From NCBI GenBank assembly GCA_902462525.1, contig CABQCA010000005.1:1-34204 (forward strand): 34,204 nucleotides of DNA, given 5' to 3'. Shown here piece after piece: positions 23,512-32,700 of this stretch. Numbering within the stretch: position 1 is the first letter of the stretch; the number at the start of each line of letters is the position of its first letter. Below the pieces are notes generated by a model that saw only the letters and a program-made list of their open reading frames with translations, was not told the DNA's origin and ran no database searches. The DNA is from an uncultured Porphyromonadaceae bacterium. Lineage in GTDB: Bacteria > Bacteroidota > Bacteroidia > Bacteroidales > Muribaculaceae. The position numbers and the translations under genes are program-made.

Positions 23512-25152
23512 ATGAAACACATTTTTCTTGCTGCCGCCGCGTGCGCTCTTATGTCGGCGACATTGCAGGCTGCCGTGGTAAGCGGCAAAATCACTTCTGA
23601 CGGAAAAGGCGTAGCCGGAGTACCCGTGTCAGACGGCATAACGGTCGTAACGACTGACGCTACAGGAAACTATTCGATAAACACAGATAAAAAACTCGGA
23701 TATGTGTTCTACACGCTTCCTTCGGGTTATGAGCCCACAGTCGCCGGTGCTCCATGCGAGCCTGCGATATGGGCACATCTCGCACCGGGTGAATCCGATG
23801 AGGTTCATAATTTTGAAATACGTCCTGTCGACAACCGCCGCTTTGACCTCGTTGTGATTACCGACGTCCATCTCGCTGACCGCGCCGATGATCTTCAGCA
23901 GTTCCACGAAGGATTTATGACGCGAATCAAGGATTTTGTAGCCGCTTCGGAAGTCCCTGTCTATACTGTTGCACTCGGCGACCTCAGCTGGGACCGCTAC
24001 TGGTACGAACGCGAGTACGGTCCGGCACAGTTCATGGCCACTCTTCGTGAGGAGGAGTATCCGACGCTGTTTTTTCCCGTGACGGGTAACCACGACAACG
24101 ACCCTGCTGCAGAGCCGGGTACCGGGAAAACCGATTTTGAAGCCGCGGCAGTTTTCCGTAAAAATTTTGCTCCGTCCTACTATTCGTTTAACCTTGGCGA
24201 TGCCCATGTGGTGGTTATCGACGACATCATTTACAAAAATGAAAGAGATCCGGGCCGTAAGTATGCCAAAGGAGTGGCCGGCTCGCGAAACTATGACGAT
24301 GCCATAAATGAAGAACAAATGGAATGGCTGCGTCAGGACCTCGCTCTTGTCGATAAAAACAAGCCGTTGATTGTCTGTACGCATATTCCTGTATGGCGTA
24401 CTTCGTTCGACGGCAAGTTCACCGAGAGAGCAACGCTCGGAACGGATGGTGAGGACTCCGAAAAGCTCGCCGGAATGATGAAGGATTTCAGTAAAGTGCG
24501 TTTTCTCACGGGGCATACTCACTACAACGCCCACACGTCGGCTCCCGGATATCCGAACATCGCCGAGGACAATGTGTCGGCTCTCTGCACCCAGTTCTGG
24601 AACACTAAGGCCGTGGGCGGACGAATGATATGTTCCGACGGTTCTCCTTCAGGTTTCAAGGTCTATAGTTTCGACGGTCCGGATTTCAGCAGTCGTTTCG
24701 AGGCTGTAGAGGAAATCGACCGTCAGCCCTTCCGTGTTTACGATCTGAACACAGTAAAGGCTGTTTATGCCACCGATTCGGTCTACCGAATGTTGGTAGA
24801 AAAGCATCCTGCGCGCACCGACTATGCCGGATATGATGACAACATGGTGCTCATCAATGTATTCGACTATCAGCCCGGCTACGCTATCACTGTCGAAGAG
24901 GATGGCAAAACGCTTTCGGTAGAGCGCGTTACGGCCGATGACCCCCTTGCGATTTCAGTCTACGTGGCGCCGGTGATTCGCAAAACCGGTCGTGTAGGAT
25001 CCAAGGATGCCTGTCGTCCGAACAACCACATGTTCGCCGTCCGTGCGGAAACAGCCGACAAGCCGGTGACAATCACCGTCACCGACCCCTACGGACGCAC
25101 TGCCACACAGATACTCAATCGACCGAAAACCTTTCACAACCAGATGCAGTAA
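23512..25152 (+). CDS. Exported calcineurin-like metallophosphoesterase
   Basis: This 546-residue protein starts at ATG 23512 with a signal peptide (about 1-20, ending LQAAV). Residues about 20-100 are a carboxypeptidase-regulatory-like beta domain (GKITSDGKGVAGVPVSDG), matching the N-terminal domain of this metallophosphoesterase group. The catalytic core at about 110-350 has the metal-binding blocks DVH, GDLSWD, GNHDND, THIP and GHTH. A C-terminal beta domain (about 370-530) completes the three-part layout. It should hydrolyse a phosphate mono- or diester in the periplasm or at the cell surface; the substrate is not known. It is a single-gene unit with its own promoter and a convergent terminator downstream. 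Confidence 0.92.
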   Translation: MKHIFLAAAACALMSATLQAAVVSGKITSDGKGVAGVPVSDGITVVTTDATGNYSINTDKKLGYVFYTLPSGYEPTVAGAPCEPAIWAHLAPGESDEVHNFEIRPVDNRRFDLVVITDVHLADRADDLQQFHEGFMTRIKDFVAASEVPVYTVALGDLSWDRYWYEREYGPAQFMATLREEEYPTLFFPVTGNHDNDPAAEPGTGKTDFEAAAVFRKNFAPSYYSFNLGDAHVVVIDDIIYKNERDPGRKYAKGVAGSRNYDDAINEEQMEWLRQDLALVDKNKPLIVCTHIPVWRTSFDGKFTERATLGTDGEDSEKLAGMMKDFSKVRFLTGHTHYNAHTSAPGYPNIAEDNVSALCTQFWNTKAVGGRMICSDGSPSGFKVYSFDGPDFSSRFEAVEEIDRQPFRVYDLNTVKAVYATDSVYRMLVEKHPARTDYAGYDDNMVLINVFDYQPGYAITVEEDGKTLSVERVTADDPLAISVYVAPVIRKTGRVGSKDACRPNNHMFAVRAETADKPVTITVTDPYGRTATQILNRPKTFHNQMQ

Positions 25153-25163
25153 ACTCATGGAAA

Positions 25164-25181
25164 GGCGGCTTTCTAACCGCC
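25164..25181 (+). other. Small GC hairpin after the metallophosphoesterase
   Basis: GGCGG and CCGCC form a 5-bp stem with an 8-base loop, 11 bases after the stop and upstream of the main terminator. It may assist transcript ending. Confidence 0.4.
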
Positions 25182-25202
25182 GGCATACATTTAAAAGCAT
25201 AG

Positions 25203-25239
25203 AAAAAGCAGTGCCGTCGCTGGGATGGCACTGCTTTTT
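25203..25239. terminator. Bidirectional terminator
   Basis: AAAAAGCAGTGCC and GGCACTGCTTTTT form a perfect 13-bp stem around an 11-base loop, with T-runs readable on both strands. It separates the convergent metallophosphoesterase and acyl-CoA dehydrogenase units. Confidence 0.92.
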
Positions 25240-25260
25240 GATTTTTGGGCTTCGACGAAA

Positions 25261-26961
25261 TCAGATGCCGTAGGCGGCGAGCTGAGCAGGGTCGAAGTTG
25301 TTGATGAATTCGATGTGGCGGGCCACTTCAGCCTGAGTGAACTTGGTGTAGACAGTGGCGACGTTCTTGAACGATTCGTCGGTCTTGGCATCGCGGAGCA
25401 GCAGATAGGCCATGATGATACTGCCGGCCATTTCGACGAGGCGACGGGCCATGAAGTCGAGGTATCTGGGGTTGTTCTCGCCTGTAACTTTGGCTACTGC
25501 TGCCTCGTACTGTGCGGTGCAGGCGGCGAGCACATCGGCCTGAGCATGGAATTCGGAGGGTATTCCCTCGGCGACATAGCTGTCGATGAGAGCCTTGTAA
25601 GCGCCGGTGGTGACGTGGCGGATAGCGGCCACAACCTGCAGCTGTGTCGTGCCTTCGTAGATGGAGGTGATGCGTGCGTCGCGGTAGATGCGTTCGCAGG
25701 CATAGTCCTTCATAAAGCCCGAACCGCCGTGAATCTGAATGCAGTCGTAGGCGTTTTGGTTGCAGTATTCGCTGCCGAGACCTTTGGCAAGAGGCGTGAG
25801 GCCGTCGGCGAGGCGGCTGTAGTGCTTCATCGTGGCGCGTTCCTCGGGCGTGAGGCTGCGTTCGCGGGCTATGTCCTCGTAGAGTTTGTACATGTCGACG
25901 AAGCGCGCTGTCTCGTACAGGAGAGAGCGCGAGGCCTGAAGCTTGGCATTCATGACAGCCAGCATTTCGGCTACGGCGGGGAACTCGATGATGGGCTTGC
26001 CGAACTGACGGCGTTCGAGGGCGTACTGGTAAGCTTCGCGGTATGCGATTTCACTTACTCCGACGCTCTGGGCGGCGATGCCGAGGCGTGCGCCGTTCAT
26101 AAGAGCCATCACATATTTGATGAGGCCCATGCGGCGGCTACCGCAGAGTTCGGCGGGAGCGTTTTTGTAGACAAGTTCGCATGTGGGCGAACCTTTGATA
26201 CCCATCTTGTTTTCGATGCGACGCACGGTGACACCGCCGTTGCGCTTGTCGTAGATGAACATCGAGAGTCCGCGGCCATCCTTGGTGCCTTCTTCCGAGC
26301 GGGCGAGCACAAGATGGATGTCGCTGTCGCCGTTGGTGATGAAGCGCTTCACGCCGTTGAGAACCCATGTGCCGTCTTCCTTCTGTGTGGCTTTGAGCAT
26401 TACGCTCTGAAGGTCGGAGCCGGCATCGGGTTCGGTGAGGTCCATCGACATTGTTTCGCCGGCGCATACGCGGGGTATGTACTTGGCACGCTGTTCCTCG
26501 CTTCCGAACTCATAGAGTGTTTCGGCGCAGTCCTGCAGTCCCCAGAGGTTTTCGAAGCCTGTGTCGGCGCGGCTGACGATTTCGGCAGCCATGATATAGG
26601 GGGTGATGGGCATGTTCAGACCGCCGAAACGGCGGGGCATTGCCATGCCCATGAGGCCGGCCTTGCGGGTGAGGTCGAGGTTTTCTACGGTTTTGTCGGC
26701 GTAGTAGGCGTGGCCGTCGTGGCACGATGCGCCCTGATGGTCGACAGCTTCTGCGTTTTCAGCGATAGCGCCGCCGCAGATTTCGCCTACTATTTCGAGC
26801 ACTTTTTCGTAGCTGTCCATGGCGTCGGCAAAGTCTACCGGAGCATAGTCGAATTTTTCGGCCTCGGTGTAGTCGCGTTCGCGAAGTGCCACAATCTTCT
26901 CCATCAGCGGATGGTGAAGATGGTGCTTCAGATAAGGATTGTCTGTATAAAAGTTAGCCAT
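25261..26961 (-). CDS. Acyl-CoA dehydrogenase
   Basis: This 566-residue flavoenzyme introduces an alpha-beta double bond into an acyl-CoA and passes electrons to ETF. The FAD/substrate motif MDLTEPDAGSD is at about 173-183. FITNGD, GARLGIAAQSVG and ERRQFGKPI are typical. QIHGGSGF precedes Glu436 in RITSIYEGTT, the position of the catalytic base. Residues about 450-566 form the extra C-terminal helical domain of the longer members of the family. It ends the etfB-etfA-unknown-ACAD operon, 9 bases after the exported protein. In a fermentative anaerobe it could work in butyryl-CoA-type or branched-chain metabolism; substrate chain length cannot be read here. Confidence 0.94.
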   Translation of the reverse strand: MANFYTDNPYLKHHLHHPLMEKIVALRERDYTEAEKFDYAPVDFADAMDSYEKVLEIVGEICGGAIAENAEAVDHQGASCHDGHAYYADKTVENLDLTRKAGLMGMAMPRRFGGLNMPITPYIMAAEIVSRADTGFENLWGLQDCAETLYEFGSEEQRAKYIPRVCAGETMSMDLTEPDAGSDLQSVMLKATQKEDGTWVLNGVKRFITNGDSDIHLVLARSEEGTKDGRGLSMFIYDKRNGGVTVRRIENKMGIKGSPTCELVYKNAPAELCGSRRMGLIKYVMALMNGARLGIAAQSVGVSEIAYREAYQYALERRQFGKPIIEFPAVAEMLAVMNAKLQASRSLLYETARFVDMYKLYEDIARERSLTPEERATMKHYSRLADGLTPLAKGLGSEYCNQNAYDCIQIHGGSGFMKDYACERIYRDARITSIYEGTTQLQVVAAIRHVTTGAYKALIDSYVAEGIPSEFHAQADVLAACTAQYEAAVAKVTGENNPRYLDFMARRLVEMAGSIIMAYLLLRDAKTDESFKNVATVYTKFTQAEVARHIEFINNFDPAQLAAYGI

Positions 26962-26970
26962 TTTGCTGTA

Positions 26971-27672
26971 TTAATTTTCGTGTTTGTTTTTTAATTCAAC
27001 TCCGATGACATAGAAGTGCGGTACATGCGATACTATTTCCGACGAAAGGTCCGGGGTGATTATGTTGTCACCGCAGAATCGGAATATTTCGAAGTTCGTA
27101 TCATACCATACGGAGCCTACAAACATCAGAGGGATGAAAGAGTCTGTGCGGAAGTCGGGGGCTGTGAACGGACGCGTCTGGTAGCGGCGCACAATCTGCC
27201 CGTTTTTCGGATCCGTCTGGCTCCGCATAGACAAATACTGATAGGTTGAACCGATATTAGGAATTTCAAGGCTCACACGCAAGGTCGAGTCGTTGAGCGG
27301 AGCCAAACCGATATTCACTTTCTGTCCCAGATTGACGATTTCTTTGGCGGCGTCGTCCATATCTTCGGGTTTTACTTTCGCTTTCTCTTCATCGGAAAAG
27401 CGGCTCAGCATGTTGCGTGTGCGAAGCTCGTATATAAACCGTTCGTGTCCGTCGTGAATCATCTTTCCGTTCTCATATTCTCTTACTAAGAAAAGAACGG
27501 AATATGTGCTGTCCGACAGCGACGATATGTCGTAGCTCTGCACGTTGTAGCCGTCGGCCTCGAGAAGCGAGATGTATGCGTCGAAATCGGGTTTGACAGG
27601 CTTGAAAGCCTGAGCCGTCACAGCGAGCGCTGTGAGCACAGCAAGTATCCCAAATGAGAAGAATCGGCTCAT
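26971..27672 (-). CDS. Exported protein of unknown function in the ETF operon
   Basis: This 233-residue protein has a clear signal peptide (about 1-22, ALAVTAQAFKP) and no lipobox or further membrane segment, so it is probably periplasmic. The mature part alternates beta strands and a helix, with tryptophan/tyrosine-rich sections (FVGSVWYDTNFEIFRF) but no catalytic motif I recognise. It could belong to one of the Bacteroides-specific DUF families, but I cannot assign one. It sits 20 bases after etfA and 9 bases before the acyl-CoA dehydrogenase, all on the same strand. That arrangement makes cotranscription very likely, though an exported protein has no evident link to cytoplasmic electron transfer. 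Confidence 0.88.
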   Translation of the reverse strand: MSRFFSFGILAVLTALAVTAQAFKPVKPDFDAYISLLEADGYNVQSYDISSLSDSTYSVLFLVREYENGKMIHDGHERFIYELRTRNMLSRFSDEEKAKVKPEDMDDAAKEIVNLGQKVNIGLAPLNDSTLRVSLEIPNIGSTYQYLSMRSQTDPKNGQIVRRYQTRPFTAPDFRTDSFIPLMFVGSVWYDTNFEIFRFCGDNIITPDLSSEIVSHVPHFYVIGVELKNKHEN

Positions 27673-27692
27673 AGTATTGGACGTTACAAATT

Positions 27693-28721
27693 TTATTTGG
27701 AGTTCTTCTTGTAGTATTTGATGAGCTTCGGCACGATTTCTTCCATGTCGCCGGTAATTACATAGTCGGCGATAGTGTTGATGGGAGCGTTCGGGTCGTT
27801 GTTGATCGAAATTATTATCGAACTCTCCTGCATGCCGGCGATGTGCTGGATCTGACCCGAGATGCCGCAGGCGATATAGAGTTTGGGACGAACGGTCACA
27901 CCGGTCTGGCCGATCTGACGGTCGTGTTCGATGAAGCCGGCATCGACGGCGGCGCGCGATGCGCCTACTTCAGCGCCGAGGGTGTCGGCGAGGTCGAAGA
28001 GGAGCTGGAAGTTCTCCTTGCTGCCCACGCCGTAGCCGCCGGCCACGATGATGGGTGAGTTCTTGATGTTTACTTTCGATTTCTCGATATGGCGGTCGAT
28101 GATTTCGACTACGAATTCGGCATCGTCGACGTATTTCTTAGCGTCGAGGTTCACGACTTCGCCCTTATGGTTCGGGTCGAGAATTTCTTTCTTCATCACT
28201 CCTTCGCGCACCGTGGCCATCTGCGGACGGTGCTCAGGGTTGACGATGGTGGCCACAATGTTGCCGCCGAAGGCAGGACGGATCTGGTAGAGCAGGTCGG
28301 TGTACTCCTTTCCGGTCTTGGGATCTTTGTGGTCGCCGATTTCAAGCGATGTGCAGTCGGCGGTAAGGCCGCTGTGGAGGCATGAGCTGACGCGGGGCCC
28401 GAGGTCGCGGCCTATGCATGTTGCGCCCATGAGGCATACCTGGGGCTCGATTTCGCGGAAGAGGTTGATGAGCACGGCGGCATGGGGATTCGAGGTGTAT
28501 GGGAAGAGGCGGGGGTCTTCTACCTTATAGACGGTGTCGGCGCCGTAGGGGAAAATCTGATTTTCGATGCCTTCGAGTTTGTCGCCGATAACGATGGCTT
28601 CGAGTTTCACACCCAGACGGTCGGCCAGGGTGCGGCCTTTGGTGAGGAGTTCGAGGCTTACATCGGCAACACGGCCTTCGTCGTATTCGCAGTAGACTAT
28701 GAGGTTATTCTTGTCTGACAT
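27693..28721 (-). CDS. etfA: Electron transfer flavoprotein alpha subunit
   Basis: This 342-residue protein has the ETF alpha N-terminal domain (NNLIVYCEYDEGRVADVSLELLTKG in parts) and the C-terminal FAD-binding domain with VAGGYGVGSKENF, VGASRAAVDAGF, QIGQTGVTVRPKLYIACGISG and ISINNDPNAPI. It forms a heterodimer with EtfB and carries FAD, accepting electrons from acyl-CoA dehydrogenase. ATG 28721 fits the family N-terminus best. An in-frame ATG at 28745 overlaps the etfB stop (TAATG) and would allow translational coupling with eight extra residues. Either start leaves the domains intact. Confidence 0.94.
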   Translation of the reverse strand: MSDKNNLIVYCEYDEGRVADVSLELLTKGRTLADRLGVKLEAIVIGDKLEGIENQIFPYGADTVYKVEDPRLFPYTSNPHAAVLINLFREIEPQVCLMGATCIGRDLGPRVSSCLHSGLTADCTSLEIGDHKDPKTGKEYTDLLYQIRPAFGGNIVATIVNPEHRPQMATVREGVMKKEILDPNHKGEVVNLDAKKYVDDAEFVVEIIDRHIEKSKVNIKNSPIIVAGGYGVGSKENFQLLFDLADTLGAEVGASRAAVDAGFIEHDRQIGQTGVTVRPKLYIACGISGQIQHIAGMQESSIIISINNDPNAPINTIADYVITGDMEEIVPKLIKYYKKNSK

Positions 28722-28744
28722 GATAATGATAGGATTGAGCGGCA

Positions 28745-29617
28745 TTAACCGATTGTGTGGTTTGCGATGAGTTCTTTGATGAGTTCTTCGATTTCGGCGT
28801 CGTTGTTGTCGAGACGGCGGCTTTCCTTGGCAGTGAAGACAACATTTTCAACAGTCTTCACCTTCGTGGGCGAGCCTGCCATACCGATCTGTTCGGGGTC
28901 GGCTTCAACGAAGGCGGCGCCCCATTCGGCGATGCTGAGTTCGGGGTGTGCGGCAACGATGGCTGCTTCGGCCTCGCTGAGCTTTGTTGCTTCGGAGGAC
29001 GATACAGCACGCTTGTACTTCATTACACGGCGGGCGTTGCGCGGACGGCATTCGGCAGCCGAACCGTTCACTGTCACCACGCACGGCATGGGGCACGACA
29101 CGGTTTCGACACCGTTTTCGAGACGGCGCTTGACGACAACCTTACCGCCGTCGGCCGAAATGATTTCTTCGGCGTAGGTAACCTGAGGGAGACCGAGTTT
29201 CTCAGCTATCTGAGGACCGACCTGGGCAGTGTCGCCGTCGATTGCCTGACGACCACCGAGGATAAGGTCGTAGTCGGCTATTTTCTTTACGGCCTGGGCA
29301 AGAGAGTAGGATGTGGCAAGTGTATCGGCGCCGCCGAGTGCGCGGTCGGTGAGAACGACGCCTTTGTCGGCGCCGCGGTAGATGGCTTCGCGGATAACCT
29401 CGGCCGAACGCGGCAGTCCCATGGTGAGCACGGTGATGGTGCTGCCGGGATTGGCGTCTTTGAGGCGCAGGGCCTGCTCAAGGGCGTTGAGATCTTCAGG
29501 ATTGAAGATTGCAGGAAGAGCGGCGCGGTTGATGGTGCCGTCCTCCTTCATGGCATCTTTGCCTACGTTGCGGGTGTCGGGCACCTGCTTGGCAAGCACA
29601 ATGATGTTCAGACTCAT
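28745..29617 (-). CDS. etfB: Electron transfer flavoprotein beta subunit
   Basis: This 290-residue protein has the ETF beta fold with VLAKQVPDT at the N-terminus, NPEDLNALEQALRLKD, AIYRGADKGVVLTD and LILGGRQAIDGDTAQVGPQ, plus GSPTKVKTV near the end, a signature of this subunit. The INxxDLNALE region matches the type linked to anaerobic acyl-CoA metabolism, but bifurcating activity cannot be judged safely by eye. It is the first gene of a four-gene operon with etfA, the exported unknown protein and the acyl-CoA dehydrogenase, behind a TAAATTTG promoter element. Confidence 0.94.
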   Translation of the reverse strand: MSLNIIVLAKQVPDTRNVGKDAMKEDGTINRAALPAIFNPEDLNALEQALRLKDANPGSTITVLTMGLPRSAEVIREAIYRGADKGVVLTDRALGGADTLATSYSLAQAVKKIADYDLILGGRQAIDGDTAQVGPQIAEKLGLPQVTYAEEIISADGGKVVVKRRLENGVETVSCPMPCVVTVNGSAAECRPRNARRVMKYKRAVSSSEATKLSEAEAAIVAAHPELSIAEWGAAFVEADPEQIGMAGSPTKVKTVENVVFTAKESRRLDNNDAEIEELIKELIANHTIG

Positions 29618-29666
29618 AATCTTGTATTTATATTATTTTCTTGTATTATTATAGGGTTAGGGCTTG

Positions 29667-29674
29667 CAAATTTA
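29667..29674 (-). promoter_or_regulatory. Bacteroidota -7 element (TAAATTTG) for the etf operon
   Basis: TAAATTTG on the reverse strand matches the consensus, giving a leader of about 46 bases to ATG 29617. No TTG is present at the -33 position. I see no terminator between the purL stop (29748) and this element. Confidence 0.55.
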
Positions 29675-29747
29675 CACTTTTTTGCTTATAGATGAGCCTT
29701 TTGGACGAATTGAGCGCGTTAAAATTTGCAAACGCAGCCCTTCGAAT

Positions 29748-32700
29748 TCACTTTTTTGCCTTTTTCAGCCAGCTGAACGCATTTGTGAAGGCTTGCAGCC
29801 ACGGAGTGACGGCGCGTTCGCGCATCCAGTCGGGGCACCATGCGCACTGCCAGGGGAATATTGCACGCTCAAGGTGTGGCATCAGTGCCAGATGGCGGCC
29901 GTCGGCCGAGCATATTGCAGCTACGGCGCCTTCCGAACCGTTGGGGTTGCCGGGGTAGCCGGCGTAGGCGTAGCGGGCCGCAACTCTGATGCCCGAGGTT
30001 TTGAATGTGTCGGTGGTGACGAAACGGCCTTCGCCGTGGGCCACCCAGATGCCGGCGGTAAGGCCTTTGAGAGGACCGAACATCACGCTGGCATCGTCGA
30101 CGACTTTCATCGACACGAATTCCGATTCGAACTTGTGCGAGAGGTTGTGGTGCATTTCCACGGGGCGTACATCGTTTCCGGTGGCACCGCCCGAGAGAAG
30201 GCCGAGTTCCACCATCAGCTGGCAGCCGTTGCAGACGCCGAGACTGAGGGTGTCGGGACGGCTGTAGAAACGTCGCAGTGCCTCGCGGGCTGTTTCGTTC
30301 CAGCGGAAGCCGCTCGCCCAGCCTTTGGCCGAACCGAGGACGTCGCTGTTCGAGAAACCGCCGCAGAACACTATCATGTCGATTTCTTCGAGTGTCTCGC
30401 GGCCGCTCATGAGGTCGGTCATATGCACGTCCTTGACGTCGAAGCCGGCGCAGTAGAGCGAGTAGGCCATTTCGCGGTCGCCGTTCACGCCTTTTTCGCG
30501 GATAATAGCGGCACGTATGCCCGACGGCTTGTGTGGGGTGCGCGGTGCTTTGTCGCCCATAGCCTTGCGCACGGTGGCAGGCACGGTGTAGCGCAGGGGC
30601 TGGAGCCCGAAGTTGGCTTTGCGTTCGTCGGCGCAGGCGCGCACGGTCTGCATACAGTCGAAGCGGTATGAAGGTTCGTACCACACGCGGCGCATGGCCG
30701 GCACAGATACGAATATGTTTTTCTTGTCGTGCGATATGGAAAGCACGTTTTCGGTAGCGGGAGTTCCGACGGGGAAGTAGCGCACGCCGGCAGCGTCGAG
30801 AATATCCTCGGCGCGTTTCTTGAAGCGGTCTTCCACCTGTACGAGCACTGCCGGGTTCTCGGCAAAGAGCATCTTTATGATGTCGTTTTCGTTTAGAACG
30901 GTGCTGAAGCCGTCGGTGTAGAATTTGATACCACCTTCGGTATTGGCAAAGCACATTTCAAGAAGTGCAGTCACTGTGCCGCCGGCGCTTACATCGTGCA
31001 TGGCAGCGAGGAAGCCTTGGTGAACGAGCTTCTGCACTGTATCGAAGGCATTTTTGAAGTATGCGGCATCGACGTCGGGTGTGTGGCGCCCGATTTTGCC
31101 CATGGCCTGGGCGAGGGCACTGCCGCCGAGCTCCATGGCTTTGCCGCTGAAGTCGATGTAATATATAGATGAACGCGAGGTGCGTTTGAGCACCGGCGAA
31201 ACCGTGGCGCGGATGTCGGTGACTTCACCGGCGGCCGATATGATGACTGTGCCGGGAGCTTTCACGCTTGTGCCGTCGGGGTATTTCTGGGTCATCGAGA
31301 GGCTGTCCTTGCCTGTGGGGATATTGATGCCGAGAGCGCATACGAAGTCACTGCAGGCTTCGACGGCACGGTAAAGAGCGGCGTCTTCGCCGGGATTCTT
31401 GCAGGGCCACATCCAGTTTGCGCTGAGCGACACTGCCTTCAGGCCGCCGTCGAGTGCTGCGCCGGCGATGTTGGTGAGAGCCTCGGCCACTGCAAGACGC
31501 GAGCCTGCGCACACGTCGGCAAGTGCGGCCTGGGGAGCGTGGCCCACCGATGTGGCCATACCGGCGCGACCGTGATAGTCGAGCGCGACAACACCGCAGT
31601 CGTTGAGCGGAAGCTGGAGCGGGCCTGCGCACTGCTGGGTGGCCACACGGCCGGTAACGCTGCGGTCGACCTTGTTGGTGAGCCAGTCCTTGCAGGCTAC
31701 GGCGTCGAGGCCGAGAACAGCTTCGATATACTGCGGTATGCTTTCTTCCGTAAGCGTGGCCTCGTCGAATTCGGGGGTTGCGGTAGTGTCGTGGATTACG
31801 GTTTTGGGCGGGTTGCCGAGCATGTCGGCTACGGCAAGGTCGATGGCGTGCGAGCCGTCCGACGAACGGCCGAATGAGAGCCGTTTGTCGCCCGTGGTTT
31901 TGCCCACCACGTAGAGCGGAGCGCGTTCGCGGGCTGCTATGCGCTCTACTACTGCGATGTCTTCGGGGTTGATTACGAAGCCCATACGTTCCTGACTCTC
32001 GTTGCCTATTATTTCTTTATCTGAGAGGGTTGGATCGCCGACCGGCAGCGAGTCGATGTCGATGAAGCCGCCTGTAAGCTCGATGAGTTCCGAGAGGGCG
32101 TTGAGGTGGCCGCCGGCGCCGTGGTCGTGAATCGACACGATGGGATTGCTTTCACTTTCTGCGAGGGCGCGGATAAGGTTGGCCACACGTTTCTGCATTT
32201 CGGGATTTGCACGCTGTACGGCGTTGAGCTCGATAGCGCCGGCATAGCGACCGGTGTCGACGCTCGATACGGCGCCGCCGCCCATGCCGATGCGGTAATT
32301 GTCGCCACCGGAGAGAACTACGGTCTGGCCGGGCTGAGGCTCGCCCTTGATGGCGTCGCGGGCTGCGGCGAAACCTACGCCGCCGGCGAGCATGATGACT
32401 TTGTCGTAGCCCCAGGTGCTGCCTTTTTCCTCGTGTTCGAAGGTAAGCAGCGAGCCGCATATCAGCGGCTGACCGAATTTATTGCCGAAGTCCGATGCGC
32501 CGTCCGATGCACGCACAAGAATACGGGCGGGGTCGTGGTAGAGCCATTTGCGGGCTTTCGACGAACCGAGCCATGCGGGATTGTCAACACGGTCGAAGCG
32601 GGGGTAGGATGTCATGTACACTGCCGTGCCTGCAAGAGGAAGGCTGGCCTTGCCGCCGCCGAGACGGTCGCGGATTTCGCCGCCGCTGCCTGTGGCCGCG

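Noticed and set aside
25225..26994. A 589-codon open frame on the + strand opposite the acyl-CoA dehydrogenase
   Set aside because: It begins inside the terminator stem-loop, is antisense to a clear enzyme gene and shows shadow composition rather than any known domain.
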